DNA of 64,000 bases from RGIG7332 sp045580305. GTDB taxonomy: Bacteria > Bacillota > Clostridia > Oscillospirales > JAAYXM01. The notes beneath the pieces are model-generated. The model did not search any database and had not been told where the DNA came from. It worked only from the letters and a program-made list of their open reading frames with translations. The stretch's first letter is position 1, and the number at the start of each line of letters is the position of its first letter. The stretch is from NCBI GenBank assembly GCA_045580305.1, contig JAZNNQ010000054.1, positions 1 to 64,000 of the forward strand. Direction: 5' to 3'. The position numbers were made by a program, and so were the translations under genes. Positions 16,083-25,391 of this stretch are shown here, one piece after another.

Positions 16083-17321
16083 TTAGAACTTATTTAAGTA
16101 TTCAATCTGGTCGTCGGTTAATTTATCAATAAAAATTCCCGCGCTCTCAAGTTTTAGTCTTGCAACGGTTTCATCAATTGCCGGCGGTACATCATATACA
16201 CCCGGCTTCATATCTTTTCCGTTCTTTGCCATATACTCAACGCTCAGCGCCTGAATTCCGAAGCTTAAATCCATAATTTCTGCAGGGTGGCCATTTCCTG
16301 CCGCGAGGTTTACAAGACGACCCTCGCCGAGCAGATTCAGCACTCTGCCGTCTGCCATTTTGTATCCCACAATGTTGGGCTTGCGGTCAAAAATCTCAAC
16401 CGCCAAAGAATTTAAGTCGTCTTTATTGATTTCTACATCAAAATGTCCGGAATTTGCAAGAAGTACGCCGTGTTTCATCTTCTCCAGATGGCGTTTAACA
16501 ACAATATCGCGACAACCTGTGGTTGTTACGAAAATGTCGCCGATAGCGCACGCCTCATCCATCGACATTACGCGATAACCGTCAGCATATGCCTCCAGCG
16601 CGCGGAATGGTGAGGTCTCACAGATAATTACATTTGCGCCCAGGCCCTTTGCGCGCATGGATACACCCTTGCCGCAGAAGCCATAGCCCGCAACAACAAC
16701 ATTCTTGCCTGCAACAAGGTGGTTTGTTGTATTCATAATTGCATCCCAAGTTGACTGACCTGTACCGTGACGATTGTCGAATAGGTGCTTACAGTTTGCA
16801 TCATTTACCGCCAGCATAGGGAATTTAAGCTCGCCCGCCTCGGCTCTTGCGCGAAGACGGTGAACGCCTGTGGTGGTTTCCTCAGCACCGCCAATTAAGT
16901 TGACACCATAGGCTTCCGCCTCACCGTGGAGGAGATTTACCAGGTCGCCGCCATCATCGATTATGATGTGGGGACAATGCTCAAGGGTCTTTTTAAGATG
17001 CTCGGTATATTCCTCTTCGGTAGCTGCATGCCAAGCGAAGACGCTGTATCCCTCGTGAGCGAGGGCAGCCGCAACATCATCCTGGGTGGAAAGGGGGTTA
17101 CAACCGGTAACCGCAACTTCAGCACCGCCTGCGGCCAGCACCATAGCAAGATATGCGGTCTTAGCCTCTAAATGGATGGACATGGAAAGTTTAAGACCCG
17201 CTAAGGGTTTTTCCTTTTTAAATCTCTCCTCAATGGTGGCGAGCACGGGCATACAATCCCGCACCCAGTCGATTTTATTTTTACCGGACTGCCATAAGTC
17301 TTTATCGCGAATAATGCTCAT
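16083..17321 (-). CDS. ahcY: Adenosylhomocysteinase (S-adenosylhomocysteine hydrolase)
   Basis: AhcY splits S-adenosylhomocysteine into adenosine and homocysteine with bound NAD, recycling the by-product of SAM-dependent methylation. The 412-residue protein has the substrate region SIHLEAKTA and VTGCNPLSTQDD (about 48-80), EETTTGVHRL (about 146-155), NDANCKHLFDNRHGTGQS (about 172-189) and the NAD motif AGYGFCGKGVS (about 210-220). It stands alone on the minus strand between the long hairpin and secA. With metY, metF and metH elsewhere in the window it completes the activated methyl cycle apart from SAM synthetase. Confidence 0.97.
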   Translation of the reverse strand: MSIIRDKDLWQSGKNKIDWVRDCMPVLATIEERFKKEKPLAGLKLSMSIHLEAKTAYLAMVLAAGGAEVAVTGCNPLSTQDDVAAALAHEGYSVFAWHAATEEEYTEHLKKTLEHCPHIIIDDGGDLVNLLHGEAEAYGVNLIGGAEETTTGVHRLRARAEAGELKFPMLAVNDANCKHLFDNRHGTGQSTWDAIMNTTNHLVAGKNVVVAGYGFCGKGVSMRAKGLGANVIICETSPFRALEAYADGYRVMSMDEACAIGDIFVTTTGCRDIVVKRHLEKMKHGVLLANSGHFDVEINKDDLNSLAVEIFDRKPNIVGYKMADGRVLNLLGEGRLVNLAAGNGHPAEIMDLSFGIQALSVEYMAKNGKDMKPGVYDVPPAIDETVARLKLESAGIFIDKLTDDQIEYLNKF

Positions 17322-17486
17322 ATCAAAAGGTCTCCTTATTCGTTTTTTTATATTCTAACACAAAACTGTGGTAAATGCTACAAATTTCGGGAATGTTACA
17401 ATTTCGTAAAAATGAGGTGAAAACTCTTTTTTATATGTAAGTTTTATGCTATACTGTACTTGATTTCATTTTTGGAGGAAAAAATA

Positions 17487-20234
17487 ATGGGTTTAATAAA
17501 AAAGCTTTTTAAATCCCGCTCTGAGCGTGAGGTTAAAAAAATACAGCCCCTTGTAAATAAAATCCTGTCCCTTGAGGATGAATATAAGGCCCTGTCAGAT
17601 GACGCGCTCCGCGGCAAAACCGAGGAGTTCAAGACCCGCCTGAAAAACGGTGAAACCTTGGACGACATTCTTGTTGAAGCATTTGCTACCGTCCGCGAGG
17701 CGGCTGACCGCGTGCTTGGTCTTCGTGCCTTTCCCGTTCAGCTTATCGGCGGTATCGTATTGCATCAGGGCAGAATTGCAGAGATGAAAACCGGTGAGGG
17801 TAAGACCTTAGTTGCTACATTCCCCTCATATCTTAACGCGCTTGCAGGAGAGGGTGTCCATGTTGTAACCGTAAACGACTACCTTGCTAAATACCAGGGT
17901 GAGCTTATGGGTCGTGTTCATCGTTTCTTAGGACTTACCGTGGGCATCATTACCCACGATCTTTTAAGTGATGAGCGCCGCGAGCAGTATTTGGCCGACA
18001 TCACCTACGGTACAAATAACGAGTTTGGTTTTGACTATCTGCGCGACAATATGGCAATCTATAAGGAAACAATGGTACAGCGCAGTGTTCACTCTTTTGC
18101 CATCGTTGACGAGGTGGACTCTATCTTAATTGATGAGGCGCGTACCCCCCTTATCATTTCCGGTATGGGCGAAAAGCCCACCGCAATTTATGAGCAGGTT
18201 GACCGCCTTGCGGCAACCCTCCGCTCTCACACGGTTGCATCCACCGATGAGAAGGTTCAGCTTGAGGACAGTTATGATGCTGATTATATCGTGGATGAAA
18301 AGGCGCATTCCGCGGTACTTACAAAGCGCGGAATAGAAAAGGCAGAAAAATTCTTCGGTATTGAAAATCTCTCCGACCCCGAGCATTCCATTTTACATCA
18401 CCATATAAATCAGGCGATCCGCGCCCGCGGTCTTATGCACCGTGATGTGGACTATGTTATCCGTGACGGCCAAATCGTCATCGTTGACCAGTTCACCGGT
18501 CGTCTTATGCCCGGCCGTCGTTATTCCGAGGGCCTTCATCAGGCGATTGAGGCTAAGGAGCGCGTTGTTATCCAACGCGAGAGCAAGACCCTTGCTACCA
18601 TCACCTTCCAGAATTACTTCCGTATGTATAAAAAACTCTCCGGTATGACGGGTACCGCGCTTACCGAGGAGGAGGAATTCAAGCACATTTACAGCCTTGA
18701 TGTTGTTGAAATCCCCACCAACAGACCTATGATCCGCCGGGATTTATCCGATGTGGTTTATAGAAACCAGGCAGGTAAGCTTCGCGCTATCGTCCGCCAG
18801 ATCGAGGAATGTGCAGAGCGCGGCCAGCCGGTACTCGTGGGTACTATCTCTATTGAAAAGAGTGAACTTGTTTCCTCACTTCTCAAGAAGAAGGGTATCC
18901 AGCATGTTGTGCTCAATGCAAAATATCACGATAAAGAAGCGGAAATCGTCGCTCAGGCAGGTAAGTTGGGCGCTGTCACCATCGCCACAAATATGGCGGG
19001 TCGCGGTACCGATATTATGCTTGGCGGTAACGCTGACTATATGGCAAAAAGTGACCTTCGCCGTGCAGGAATGGACGAGGATTTAATCGTAGATGCCGGC
19101 GGCAGCGCACCCACCGACAACCCTGAAATTTTAGACGCCCGTCGCCAGTACCGCGAGCTTTATTTAAAGCACAAGGCGGTCTGTGATGCCGAGGCTGAAA
19201 AGGTGCGAGAAGCCGGCGGTCTGTTCATCATCGGTACAGAGCGTCACGAATCCCGTCGAATTGACAACCAGCTCCGCGGTCGTGCGGGCCGTCAGGGCGA
19301 CGAAGGTGCAAGCCGTTTCTTCTTGGCACTTGACGATGATATTATGCGTATCTTCGGCTCCGAGCGAATTATGGCTATGGCTGATACTCTTGGTATGGAT
19401 GAGGACACCCCCATTGAGCAGAAGCTTCTCACGAGTGCTATTGAAACCGCCCAGAAGAAGGTGGAGTCCCGCAACTTCGCAATGCGTAAGAATGTGCTTG
19501 AGTATGACGATGTAATGAATAAGCACCGTGAAATTATCTATTCGCAGAGAAATCAGGTATTAAACGGCGAGGAAGTTACCGCGTCTATCAAGAAGATGCT
19601 CCACGATTCGATTTTTGCATCGGTTGCCGAAATAGTTGCGCCCGAAAAGTATGTCCAGACCTACCACATAAACCAGGTTAAGGACAAGTATACAGGCGTG
19701 TTCTTAAAGCCCGAGGACTTAAACTATTCCGCGGAAGACCTGAATTCCTGGGACTACGACGCTGAAAAACTCGCAGAGGATGTTTATGAGCTTGCCGAGG
19801 CCGCATATGATGCCAAGGAGGCAGAAATCGGCTCTAAAATCATGCGCGAGGCAGAGCGTGTTATTCTTCTCCGCGCGGTTGACGAGCATTGGATGAACCA
19901 TATAGATACAATGCACGAGCTTCGTCAGGGCATCGGCCTTAACGCCTATGCACAGCGCAACCCCATTGACGAATATAAGAATGCCGGCTTTGAAATGTTT
20001 GAGGAGATGATCGCCTCCATCGGTGAGACCACGATCCTCAGAATGTTCACCATTCGCGTAGAGCATGAGGCTCCCAAGCGCGAGCAGGTGGCAAAGATCA
20101 CCGGTCAGAGCGCCGGCGGCGACGAAAGTCTTAAGAAACAGCCGGTTAAAAAAGCCGAAAAGATAGGCCGCAATGACCCCTGCCCCTGCGGTAGCGGATT
20201 AAAATATAAAAAATGTTGCGGCAAAGACGCGTAA
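17487..20234 (+). CDS. secA: Preprotein translocase ATPase SecA
   Basis: SecA is the ATP-driven motor that pushes unfolded preproteins through SecYEG. The 915-residue protein has Walker A in EMKTGEGKTLVA (about 100-111), DEVDSILIDEARTP (about 206-219) with the DEAD-like Walker B, the MAGRGTDIMLGG motif, and a C-terminal zinc motif CPCGSG...KKCC that binds SecB or ribosomes. I chose the ATG at 17487, with TGGAGGAA about 6 nt upstream, instead of an in-frame ATT-region start nine codons earlier. It is transcribed divergently from ahcY; a TATACT near 17451 may be its -10 box. Confidence 0.98.
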   Translation: MGLIKKLFKSRSEREVKKIQPLVNKILSLEDEYKALSDDALRGKTEEFKTRLKNGETLDDILVEAFATVREAADRVLGLRAFPVQLIGGIVLHQGRIAEMKTGEGKTLVATFPSYLNALAGEGVHVVTVNDYLAKYQGELMGRVHRFLGLTVGIITHDLLSDERREQYLADITYGTNNEFGFDYLRDNMAIYKETMVQRSVHSFAIVDEVDSILIDEARTPLIISGMGEKPTAIYEQVDRLAATLRSHTVASTDEKVQLEDSYDADYIVDEKAHSAVLTKRGIEKAEKFFGIENLSDPEHSILHHHINQAIRARGLMHRDVDYVIRDGQIVIVDQFTGRLMPGRRYSEGLHQAIEAKERVVIQRESKTLATITFQNYFRMYKKLSGMTGTALTEEEEFKHIYSLDVVEIPTNRPMIRRDLSDVVYRNQAGKLRAIVRQIEECAERGQPVLVGTISIEKSELVSSLLKKKGIQHVVLNAKYHDKEAEIVAQAGKLGAVTIATNMAGRGTDIMLGGNADYMAKSDLRRAGMDEDLIVDAGGSAPTDNPEILDARRQYRELYLKHKAVCDAEAEKVREAGGLFIIGTERHESRRIDNQLRGRAGRQGDEGASRFFLALDDDIMRIFGSERIMAMADTLGMDEDTPIEQKLLTSAIETAQKKVESRNFAMRKNVLEYDDVMNKHREIIYSQRNQVLNGEEVTASIKKMLHDSIFASVAEIVAPEKYVQTYHINQVKDKYTGVFLKPEDLNYSAEDLNSWDYDAEKLAEDVYELAEAAYDAKEAEIGSKIMREAERVILLRAVDEHWMNHIDTMHELRQGIGLNAYAQRNPIDEYKNAGFEMFEEMIASIGETTILRMFTIRVEHEAPKREQVAKITGQSAGGDESLKKQPVKKAEKIGRNDPCPCGSGLKYKKCCGKDA

Positions 20235-20238
20235 ACTT

Positions 20239-20266
20239 TACTGCCACGGGGCAACCCGTGGCAGTA
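20239..20266 (+). terminator. Hairpin after secA
   Basis: TACTGCCACGGG (20239-20250) and CCCGTGGCAGTA (20255-20266) enclose a GCAA tetraloop, starting 5 nt after the secA stop. No T run follows, so it may be an RNA-stabilising 3' stem or weak terminator. Confidence 0.55.
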
Positions 20267-20308
20267 TCAGTATTTAGTTGTTAATGGTAAATCAAGGAAG
20301 GATTGAAA

Positions 20309-22588
20309 ATGAATTTATTAAAAAGAGTTTTGTGCCTCACCCTTAGCTTCAGCCTTGCAGTAAGTGCAACAGCGCTGGATCTTAGCGGTTGGACCTGGGG
20401 AACGGTCACCTCAATTTCCGAGCAGGAGGTAGCACCCGAAACCACCTACAGCAGAATAACCGTATCATCCCCCACCGGCCCCCAGAGCATCAATGCCATT
20501 GAATTTAACCCAAAAAATCAATATATCACTATGCGCGCAGGCCTCAGCAACGGCGAGATCTACGGCACCCAGACGGTTGCGGGTATGGCCAATGATTTTA
20601 ACAAGCGCGGTGAGGGCCAGGTGGTTGCCGCAATAAATGCCGACTTTTTCAATTTCGGTGAGGGTGTGCCCTTTGGCATCTTTATGGACGGCGGCGAGAT
20701 TTTAAGCACTCCGCCACAGTATTCGGTTGCTTTTGGTATTAAATCCGACGGTACCCCCTTCTGTCAGAGCCACGGCACGATTATGAACAAAACCCTTATC
20801 ATTGGCGATTATAAGACCCAGCTTACCGCCATCAACTGCCGCCACGGCAAGACCGAAGACAGCATTATTCTCTACAATAGCTTATTTGATCAAACTACCC
20901 GCTCACCCTCTGACAGTGTGGAGGTTGTTTTAACCCATCACTGGGGCGAGTTCCGCCACGGCGAGGAGATTGTGCTCTCGGTGGATGAAATTATCCCCGA
21001 AGGCGGAAATACAAAAATTCCTGAGGGCAAGATGGTACTCTCCGCCCGGGGTGTGTATAAGGATGTGCTCAACTCCCTTATGCCCGAGCAGGAAATTTCC
21101 GTAAAAATAGAATTTACCGATTTTTGGTCGGATGTAACCTTTGCGGTTGCGGGCAGCCATCTTCTCCTTAAGGACGGACAGTTTGTGGACACGCCCAATA
21201 CCGAGCGCACCGCCCGCACCCTTATCGGCATAAAGCCCGACGGAAATGTTGTTTTCTACACCATCGACGGTAAAATGTCCGACTTTTCAGTAGGTGCCAC
21301 TCAAAAACAGGCGGCAACGATTATGCGAGATCTCGGCTGCGTTGACGCGATCAACTTAGACGGCGGTGGCTCCACTACCTTCGCTATGCGATATCTTGGC
21401 ACAAACACGGTAAAAATGATAAATCGCTCGGCATCAAGTGCTCGCGCGGTTGCAAATTCAGCAATTCTTGTTAATACCGCGCCGTACTCCTTCCCCACAA
21501 AGCTTATTTTGGCATCCGCCCCCACAAAACTTCTCACCGGCTATAGCCACAAATACGGTATTGTGGGCGGAATTGACGATAATTATCTGTCATATGAAAT
21601 TTCCTCTCCCGTAAGCTGGTCAGTAAACGAGGATGCAGGTGTTATAGCAGAAGACGGCACATTTACACCTCTCTCCTCGGGCATTGCTACCATAGGTGCC
21701 TCGGTAGATGACCTCTATGCGGAGACCTATTGTACGGTAGTTGATTTTGCTGACACCATTGTCGCACGAGACAGCCTCACCGTGAAATCAGAAGAAACGG
21801 TGGACATTCCCGTGTCCCTTACCCACGAGGGTACCTCACTTTCGTTTACAAACGATATGCTGACCTGGGAGGTCGAAGGCGATATCGGTGAGTTTACCGA
21901 GCCGGGCAAATTTACCGCCGCCACCTATAAAGCCGAGGGCAAGATAATCATCCGCCACGGGGAAGCGGTTAAAGAGATCGCTGTAAACATAGACGGCCCC
22001 AAACCCCTTGTAGAGCCGCCTTTTACCGATATGGAAGCGCACCAATGGGCAAAGGACGCTCTTTTCAACCTTTATAATGCTGAAATTATAAACGGTGTCT
22101 CCGAGACCGAATTTGCTCCCGCCCGCGAAATCAAGCGTGCGGACTTTATACTTATGCTCCTGCGCCTTATGGAAATTGAAATTGATACTGTAGTTACTGA
22201 CCAATTTGAGGATGTGCCCTTGAATTCCTACTATTATTACGAGCTTGCAACCGCAAAGCGTTTGGGCATAACTCAAGGCACTTCCCCCACCACCTTCTCG
22301 CCTGATCGCAGTATCACACGGCAGGAGATGTTCACTCTCACCTGGCGCGTGCTGGACATCGCAACGGAGGGGGACGCGGCCGTGCTTGATACATTTATCG
22401 ATAAAGATGATATTGCCGAATATGCAAAAAGCGCCTTTTCCACCCTTGTTTCGCTTAATTTAGTAGCGGGCGACAACAACGGCCGTGTTAATCCCACAGG
22501 AAACGCAACCCGCGCGGAAAGCGCTGTATTCTTAGACCGAGTATATACTCACATTAAAGGAGAATCATTAGATGAACACCCGAATTGA
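20309..22588 (+). CDS. Secreted phosphodiester glycosidase-domain protein with three SLH repeats
   Basis: The 759-residue protein has a signal peptide (about 1-25, cut near SATA), then a NAGPA-type phosphodiester glycosidase domain (about 70-365) with INADFFNFGEG and the AINLDGGGSTTFAMR block that forms the active site in this family. Next come an Ig-like beta region (about 370-570) and three S-layer homology repeats (about 572-750; FTDMEAHQWAK, FEDVPLNSYYY and FIDKDDIAEYAK mark their starts). Such enzymes hydrolyse sugar-phosphodiester bonds in exopolysaccharides, while SLH repeats bind pyruvylated cell-wall polymers. The ATG at 20309 fits AAGGAAGG 7 nt upstream better than a TTG two codons before. 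It overlaps the next gene by 17 nt. Confidence 0.85.
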   Translation: MNLLKRVLCLTLSFSLAVSATALDLSGWTWGTVTSISEQEVAPETTYSRITVSSPTGPQSINAIEFNPKNQYITMRAGLSNGEIYGTQTVAGMANDFNKRGEGQVVAAINADFFNFGEGVPFGIFMDGGEILSTPPQYSVAFGIKSDGTPFCQSHGTIMNKTLIIGDYKTQLTAINCRHGKTEDSIILYNSLFDQTTRSPSDSVEVVLTHHWGEFRHGEEIVLSVDEIIPEGGNTKIPEGKMVLSARGVYKDVLNSLMPEQEISVKIEFTDFWSDVTFAVAGSHLLLKDGQFVDTPNTERTARTLIGIKPDGNVVFYTIDGKMSDFSVGATQKQAATIMRDLGCVDAINLDGGGSTTFAMRYLGTNTVKMINRSASSARAVANSAILVNTAPYSFPTKLILASAPTKLLTGYSHKYGIVGGIDDNYLSYEISSPVSWSVNEDAGVIAEDGTFTPLSSGIATIGASVDDLYAETYCTVVDFADTIVARDSLTVKSEETVDIPVSLTHEGTSLSFTNDMLTWEVEGDIGEFTEPGKFTAATYKAEGKIIIRHGEAVKEIAVNIDGPKPLVEPPFTDMEAHQWAKDALFNLYNAEIINGVSETEFAPAREIKRADFILMLLRLMEIEIDTVVTDQFEDVPLNSYYYYELATAKRLGITQGTSPTTFSPDRSITRQEMFTLTWRVLDIATEGDAAVLDTFIDKDDIAEYAKSAFSTLVSLNLVAGDNNGRVNPTGNATRAESAVFLDRVYTHIKGESLDEHPN

Positions 22589-23642
22589 TGCCTTAAGAGC
22601 GGAATTTAGAAATCTCGGCATTTCCGCAATGCTGGTTTCATCCTATGAGAATTATCGCTATTTTTCCGGCTTTACCGGCAGTAACTGTAGCCTTATTATC
22701 TCGGAAAACGACCTGATTTTAATTACCGACGGCAGATATACCGAGCAGGCCAAGATTCAGGCTCCGGACTTTACCGTAATTTCAAAGCAAGGTGCCCATA
22801 CCCAGCTCATTGCCGAGGCTCTTTCCCCATTTAACGGGCAGAATATTGGCTATGAAACCGCGAAAATGTCGGATTTTACCTTTACAAAGCTGAAAAGCGC
22901 CCTGCCCGACATTATTTGGCGCCCAATTCCCGATTTTGCCCTTGCACAACGCGCAATTAAGGACGAATTCGAGCTTTTCTGCATCAAAAAAGCGGTAAAA
23001 ATCGCCGATGATGCGCTAAGTAAATTAATTCCCGAAATAAAAGAAGGTATGACCGAGAGGCAAATCGCCGCCCTTCTCGAATATAATATGGCAAGCCTGG
23101 GAAGCGAGAAGTGTGCCTTTGACACTATAGTTGCCTCGGGTGTGCGCTCCTCAATGCCCCACGCGGTCCCTACCGACAAAAAGATAGAGCAAGGAGATCT
23201 TATTACTATTGATTTCGGCGCTTGCTTTGGCGGTTATATGTCGGATATTACCCGCACCCTTTGGCTGGGCGAGCCGACGGAGCAACTTAAAGAGCTATAT
23301 TTCGCGGTAGCTAAAGTACAGCAGTCCTGTGTCGAAAAAATCGCGCCGGGAATGTGTGCAAGTGACATCGACGCTTTCCAGCGTGCGGAATTTGAAAAGT
23401 TATGCCTTTCCGACTATATCTGCCATAGTTTAGGACACGGTGTTGGTCTTGAAATCCACGAAGCCCCCACTCTTTCCCGCTTAGGCTCTGAGATCCTTGT
23501 CCCCGGTATGATTGTGACCGTAGAGCCGGGCCTTTATATCCCCGGTGTGGGCGGTGTGCGAATTGAGGACACGGTTTTAGTAACCGAGAACGGCTTTGAG
23601 GTTCTTACTCAAAGTCCCCATCATATTGCAATAGATAAATAA
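22572..23642 (+). CDS. M24-family Xaa-Pro aminopeptidase
   Basis: M24 aminopeptidases of this type remove N-terminal residues before proline with a two-metal site. The 356-residue protein has the creatinase N-domain (about 3-125; YFSGFTGSNC near 30) and the catalytic domain with the metal ligands in ITIDFGACFGGYMSDITRT (two Asp), CHSLGHGVGLEIHE (His), TVEPGLYIPG (Glu) and GVRIEDTVLV (Glu). The ATG at 22572 has AAAGGAG 9 nt upstream and lies inside the last codons of the SLH protein gene, so the two are cotranscribed. A dipeptidase (prolidase) activity cannot be told apart from sequence. Confidence 0.9.
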   Translation: MNTRIDALRAEFRNLGISAMLVSSYENYRYFSGFTGSNCSLIISENDLILITDGRYTEQAKIQAPDFTVISKQGAHTQLIAEALSPFNGQNIGYETAKMSDFTFTKLKSALPDIIWRPIPDFALAQRAIKDEFELFCIKKAVKIADDALSKLIPEIKEGMTERQIAALLEYNMASLGSEKCAFDTIVASGVRSSMPHAVPTDKKIEQGDLITIDFGACFGGYMSDITRTLWLGEPTEQLKELYFAVAKVQQSCVEKIAPGMCASDIDAFQRAEFEKLCLSDYICHSLGHGVGLEIHEAPTLSRLGSEILVPGMIVTVEPGLYIPGVGGVRIEDTVLVTENGFEVLTQSPHHIAIDK

Positions 23643-23668
23643 TTCGTGTATTATATTATAGAATTGAG

Positions 23669-24712
23669 GTGAGGGCGATAAAAAAGAAAATTCTTGTGGG
23701 TATGAGTGGCGGTGTTGACAGCAGCGTTGCCGCCTATCTTTTAAAAGAAGAATATGATGTTATAGGCATTACCCTCGCCCTTCACGGCGATTGCAGTGAT
23801 GCTGTACGGGACGCCAAAAAAGTTTGTGAATGTTTGGATATTCCTCACTATGCTGAGGATAAAAGCGATGTTTTTAAACGATATGTTATAGATAATTTTA
23901 TAGATGAGTACAGAAACGCCCGCACACCTAATCCTTGTGTGTGGTGCAATTATCATATTAAATTCGGCGCGATGTGGTCGCTTGCAGAGAAATACGGCTG
24001 TGAGCTTATGGCCACCGGCCATTATGTAAGCCGCGCTTATGACGAAGAACTTGGTGAATTTTACCTTCACCCCGCTGAATTTGCGGAGAAGGATCAGACC
24101 TACGCCCTTTACCGCTTGACCCAGGAGCAGCTGCGGCGTGCCCGCTTCCCTTTAGGCAGTATTTCAAAAGACAGGGTTCGCGAAATTGCCCGATCTCTGG
24201 GTCTTGATGTGGCAAATAAAAAGGACAGTCAGGAAATCTGTTTTATTCCCGATAACGACTACGGCGCATATATCGAGCGCGCTATAGGTAAATCGAAACC
24301 CGGTAATTTTATCGGCCCGAATGGCGAAGTGTTGGGGCAGCACAAGGGTCTTATTCACTATACGGTGGGCCAGCGCAGGGGGCTTAATGTTGCATATGGC
24401 GAGCGGATATATGTTGCCCGTCTTGACATTGAAAATAACGCGGTTATTTTAGGCCTTGACGGCGTGCAGAATGTAAATGAGGTATTGGCGGACAGCCTTA
24501 CCTTTATGACCGAGAAAAATATCCCCGAAAAATTTAGTTGTCAGGCTAAAATCAGATATAACGGCAAGGCTGCTCCGGCCGAGGTAGAAATCTGCGGTGA
24601 TGAAATGCGGGTAGTTTTTGATACGCCCCAAAGGGCGGCGTCCCCCGGTCAGTCGGTTGTGCTTTATAAGGACGGCAGACTGCTTGGCGGCGGTATTATG
24701 AAAGCGAGGTAG
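23669..24712 (+). CDS. mnmA: tRNA-specific 2-thiouridylase MnmA
   Basis: MnmA adds sulfur to U34 of tRNA-Lys, -Glu and -Gln. The 347-residue protein has the PP-loop GMSGGVDSSVAAYL, the first catalytic Cys in TPNPCVWCN (about 90-98), the tRNA motif DQTYALYRL and the second catalytic Cys in SQEICFIPDNDY (about 190-201), with a C-terminal beta barrel. The start is uncertain: a GTG at 23669 lacks a clear ribosome site, while GAGGTGAGG just before an ATA codon at 23678 would give the usual IKKKILVGMSGG beginning. It lies 5 nt before cysE. Confidence 0.93.
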   Translation: MRAIKKKILVGMSGGVDSSVAAYLLKEEYDVIGITLALHGDCSDAVRDAKKVCECLDIPHYAEDKSDVFKRYVIDNFIDEYRNARTPNPCVWCNYHIKFGAMWSLAEKYGCELMATGHYVSRAYDEELGEFYLHPAEFAEKDQTYALYRLTQEQLRRARFPLGSISKDRVREIARSLGLDVANKKDSQEICFIPDNDYGAYIERAIGKSKPGNFIGPNGEVLGQHKGLIHYTVGQRRGLNVAYGERIYVARLDIENNAVILGLDGVQNVNEVLADSLTFMTEKNIPEKFSCQAKIRYNGKAAPAEVEICGDEMRVVFDTPQRAASPGQSVVLYKDGRLLGGGIMKAR

Positions 24713-24717
24713 AGCTT

Positions 24718-25362
24718 ATGTTTAAAAATTTACGCGCGGATCTGCGCGCAATTAAAGAGCGCGACCCCGCGGCACGGTCTTCACTTGAAATTTTTCTTCT
24801 CTATTCGGGATTTCATGCCCTTATAGGCCACAGAATTGCACATTTTTTCTTTAGGCATAAAATGCGTTTTATTGCCCGTTGGATATCTCAATGCAATCGA
24901 TTTTGGACAGGTGTTGAAATCCACCCGGGCGCAAAAATTGGCCGTGGCCTTTTTATCGACCACGGTAGCGGTGTTGTAATCGGTGAGACCACTGAGATCG
25001 GCGATAATTGCACCCTTTATCAGGGCGTTACCCTCGGCGGTACCGGTAAGGACTCCGGCAAGCGTCATCCAACCCTTGGTAACAATGTAATGGTCGGCTC
25101 AGGCGCCAGAGTGCTCGGCCCCTTTAAGGTCGGAAACAATGTAAAAATCGCAGCAAACGCGGTGGTTTTGGAAGCTATCGAGGATAATTGCACCGCCGTC
25201 GGCGTTCCCGCCCGAGTTGTGCGCCGCGCCGGACAAAAGACCGACTGTGCAGACCTTGACCAGATCCATATCCCAGACCCTATCGCCCAAGAGCTTTGCG
25301 CTATGCGCGTGCAGATAGAGCGAATGGAAAAGCGCATAAAAGAATTAGAAGGACAAGAATAG
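24718..25362 (+). CDS. cysE: Serine O-acetyltransferase
   Basis: CysE makes O-acetylserine from serine and acetyl-CoA, the first step of cysteine synthesis. The 214-residue protein has a short helical N-domain (about 1-60) and a left-handed beta helix with the family block TGVEIHPGAKIGRGLFIDHGSGVVIGE (spelled across residues 63-90) and TLYQGVTLGGTGK (about 100-112), then a C-terminal coiled tail. It is the short form common in Gram-positives. Coupled to mnmA, which consumes cysteine sulfur via a desulfurase; no cysK is next to it. A terminator follows at once. Confidence 0.95.
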   Translation: MFKNLRADLRAIKERDPAARSSLEIFLLYSGFHALIGHRIAHFFFRHKMRFIARWISQCNRFWTGVEIHPGAKIGRGLFIDHGSGVVIGETTEIGDNCTLYQGVTLGGTGKDSGKRHPTLGNNVMVGSGARVLGPFKVGNNVKIAANAVVLEAIEDNCTAVGVPARVVRRAGQKTDCADLDQIHIPDPIAQELCAMRVQIERMEKRIKELEGQE

Positions 25363-25391
25363 AAAAGAGGTGGCTTACGCCACCTCTTTTT
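25363..25391. terminator. Bidirectional terminator between cysE and recG
   Basis: AAAAGAGGTGGC (25363-25374) and GCCACCTCTTTT (25379-25390) around TTAC. It sits at the end of cysE (plus) and touches the recG stop (minus). Confidence 0.92.
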
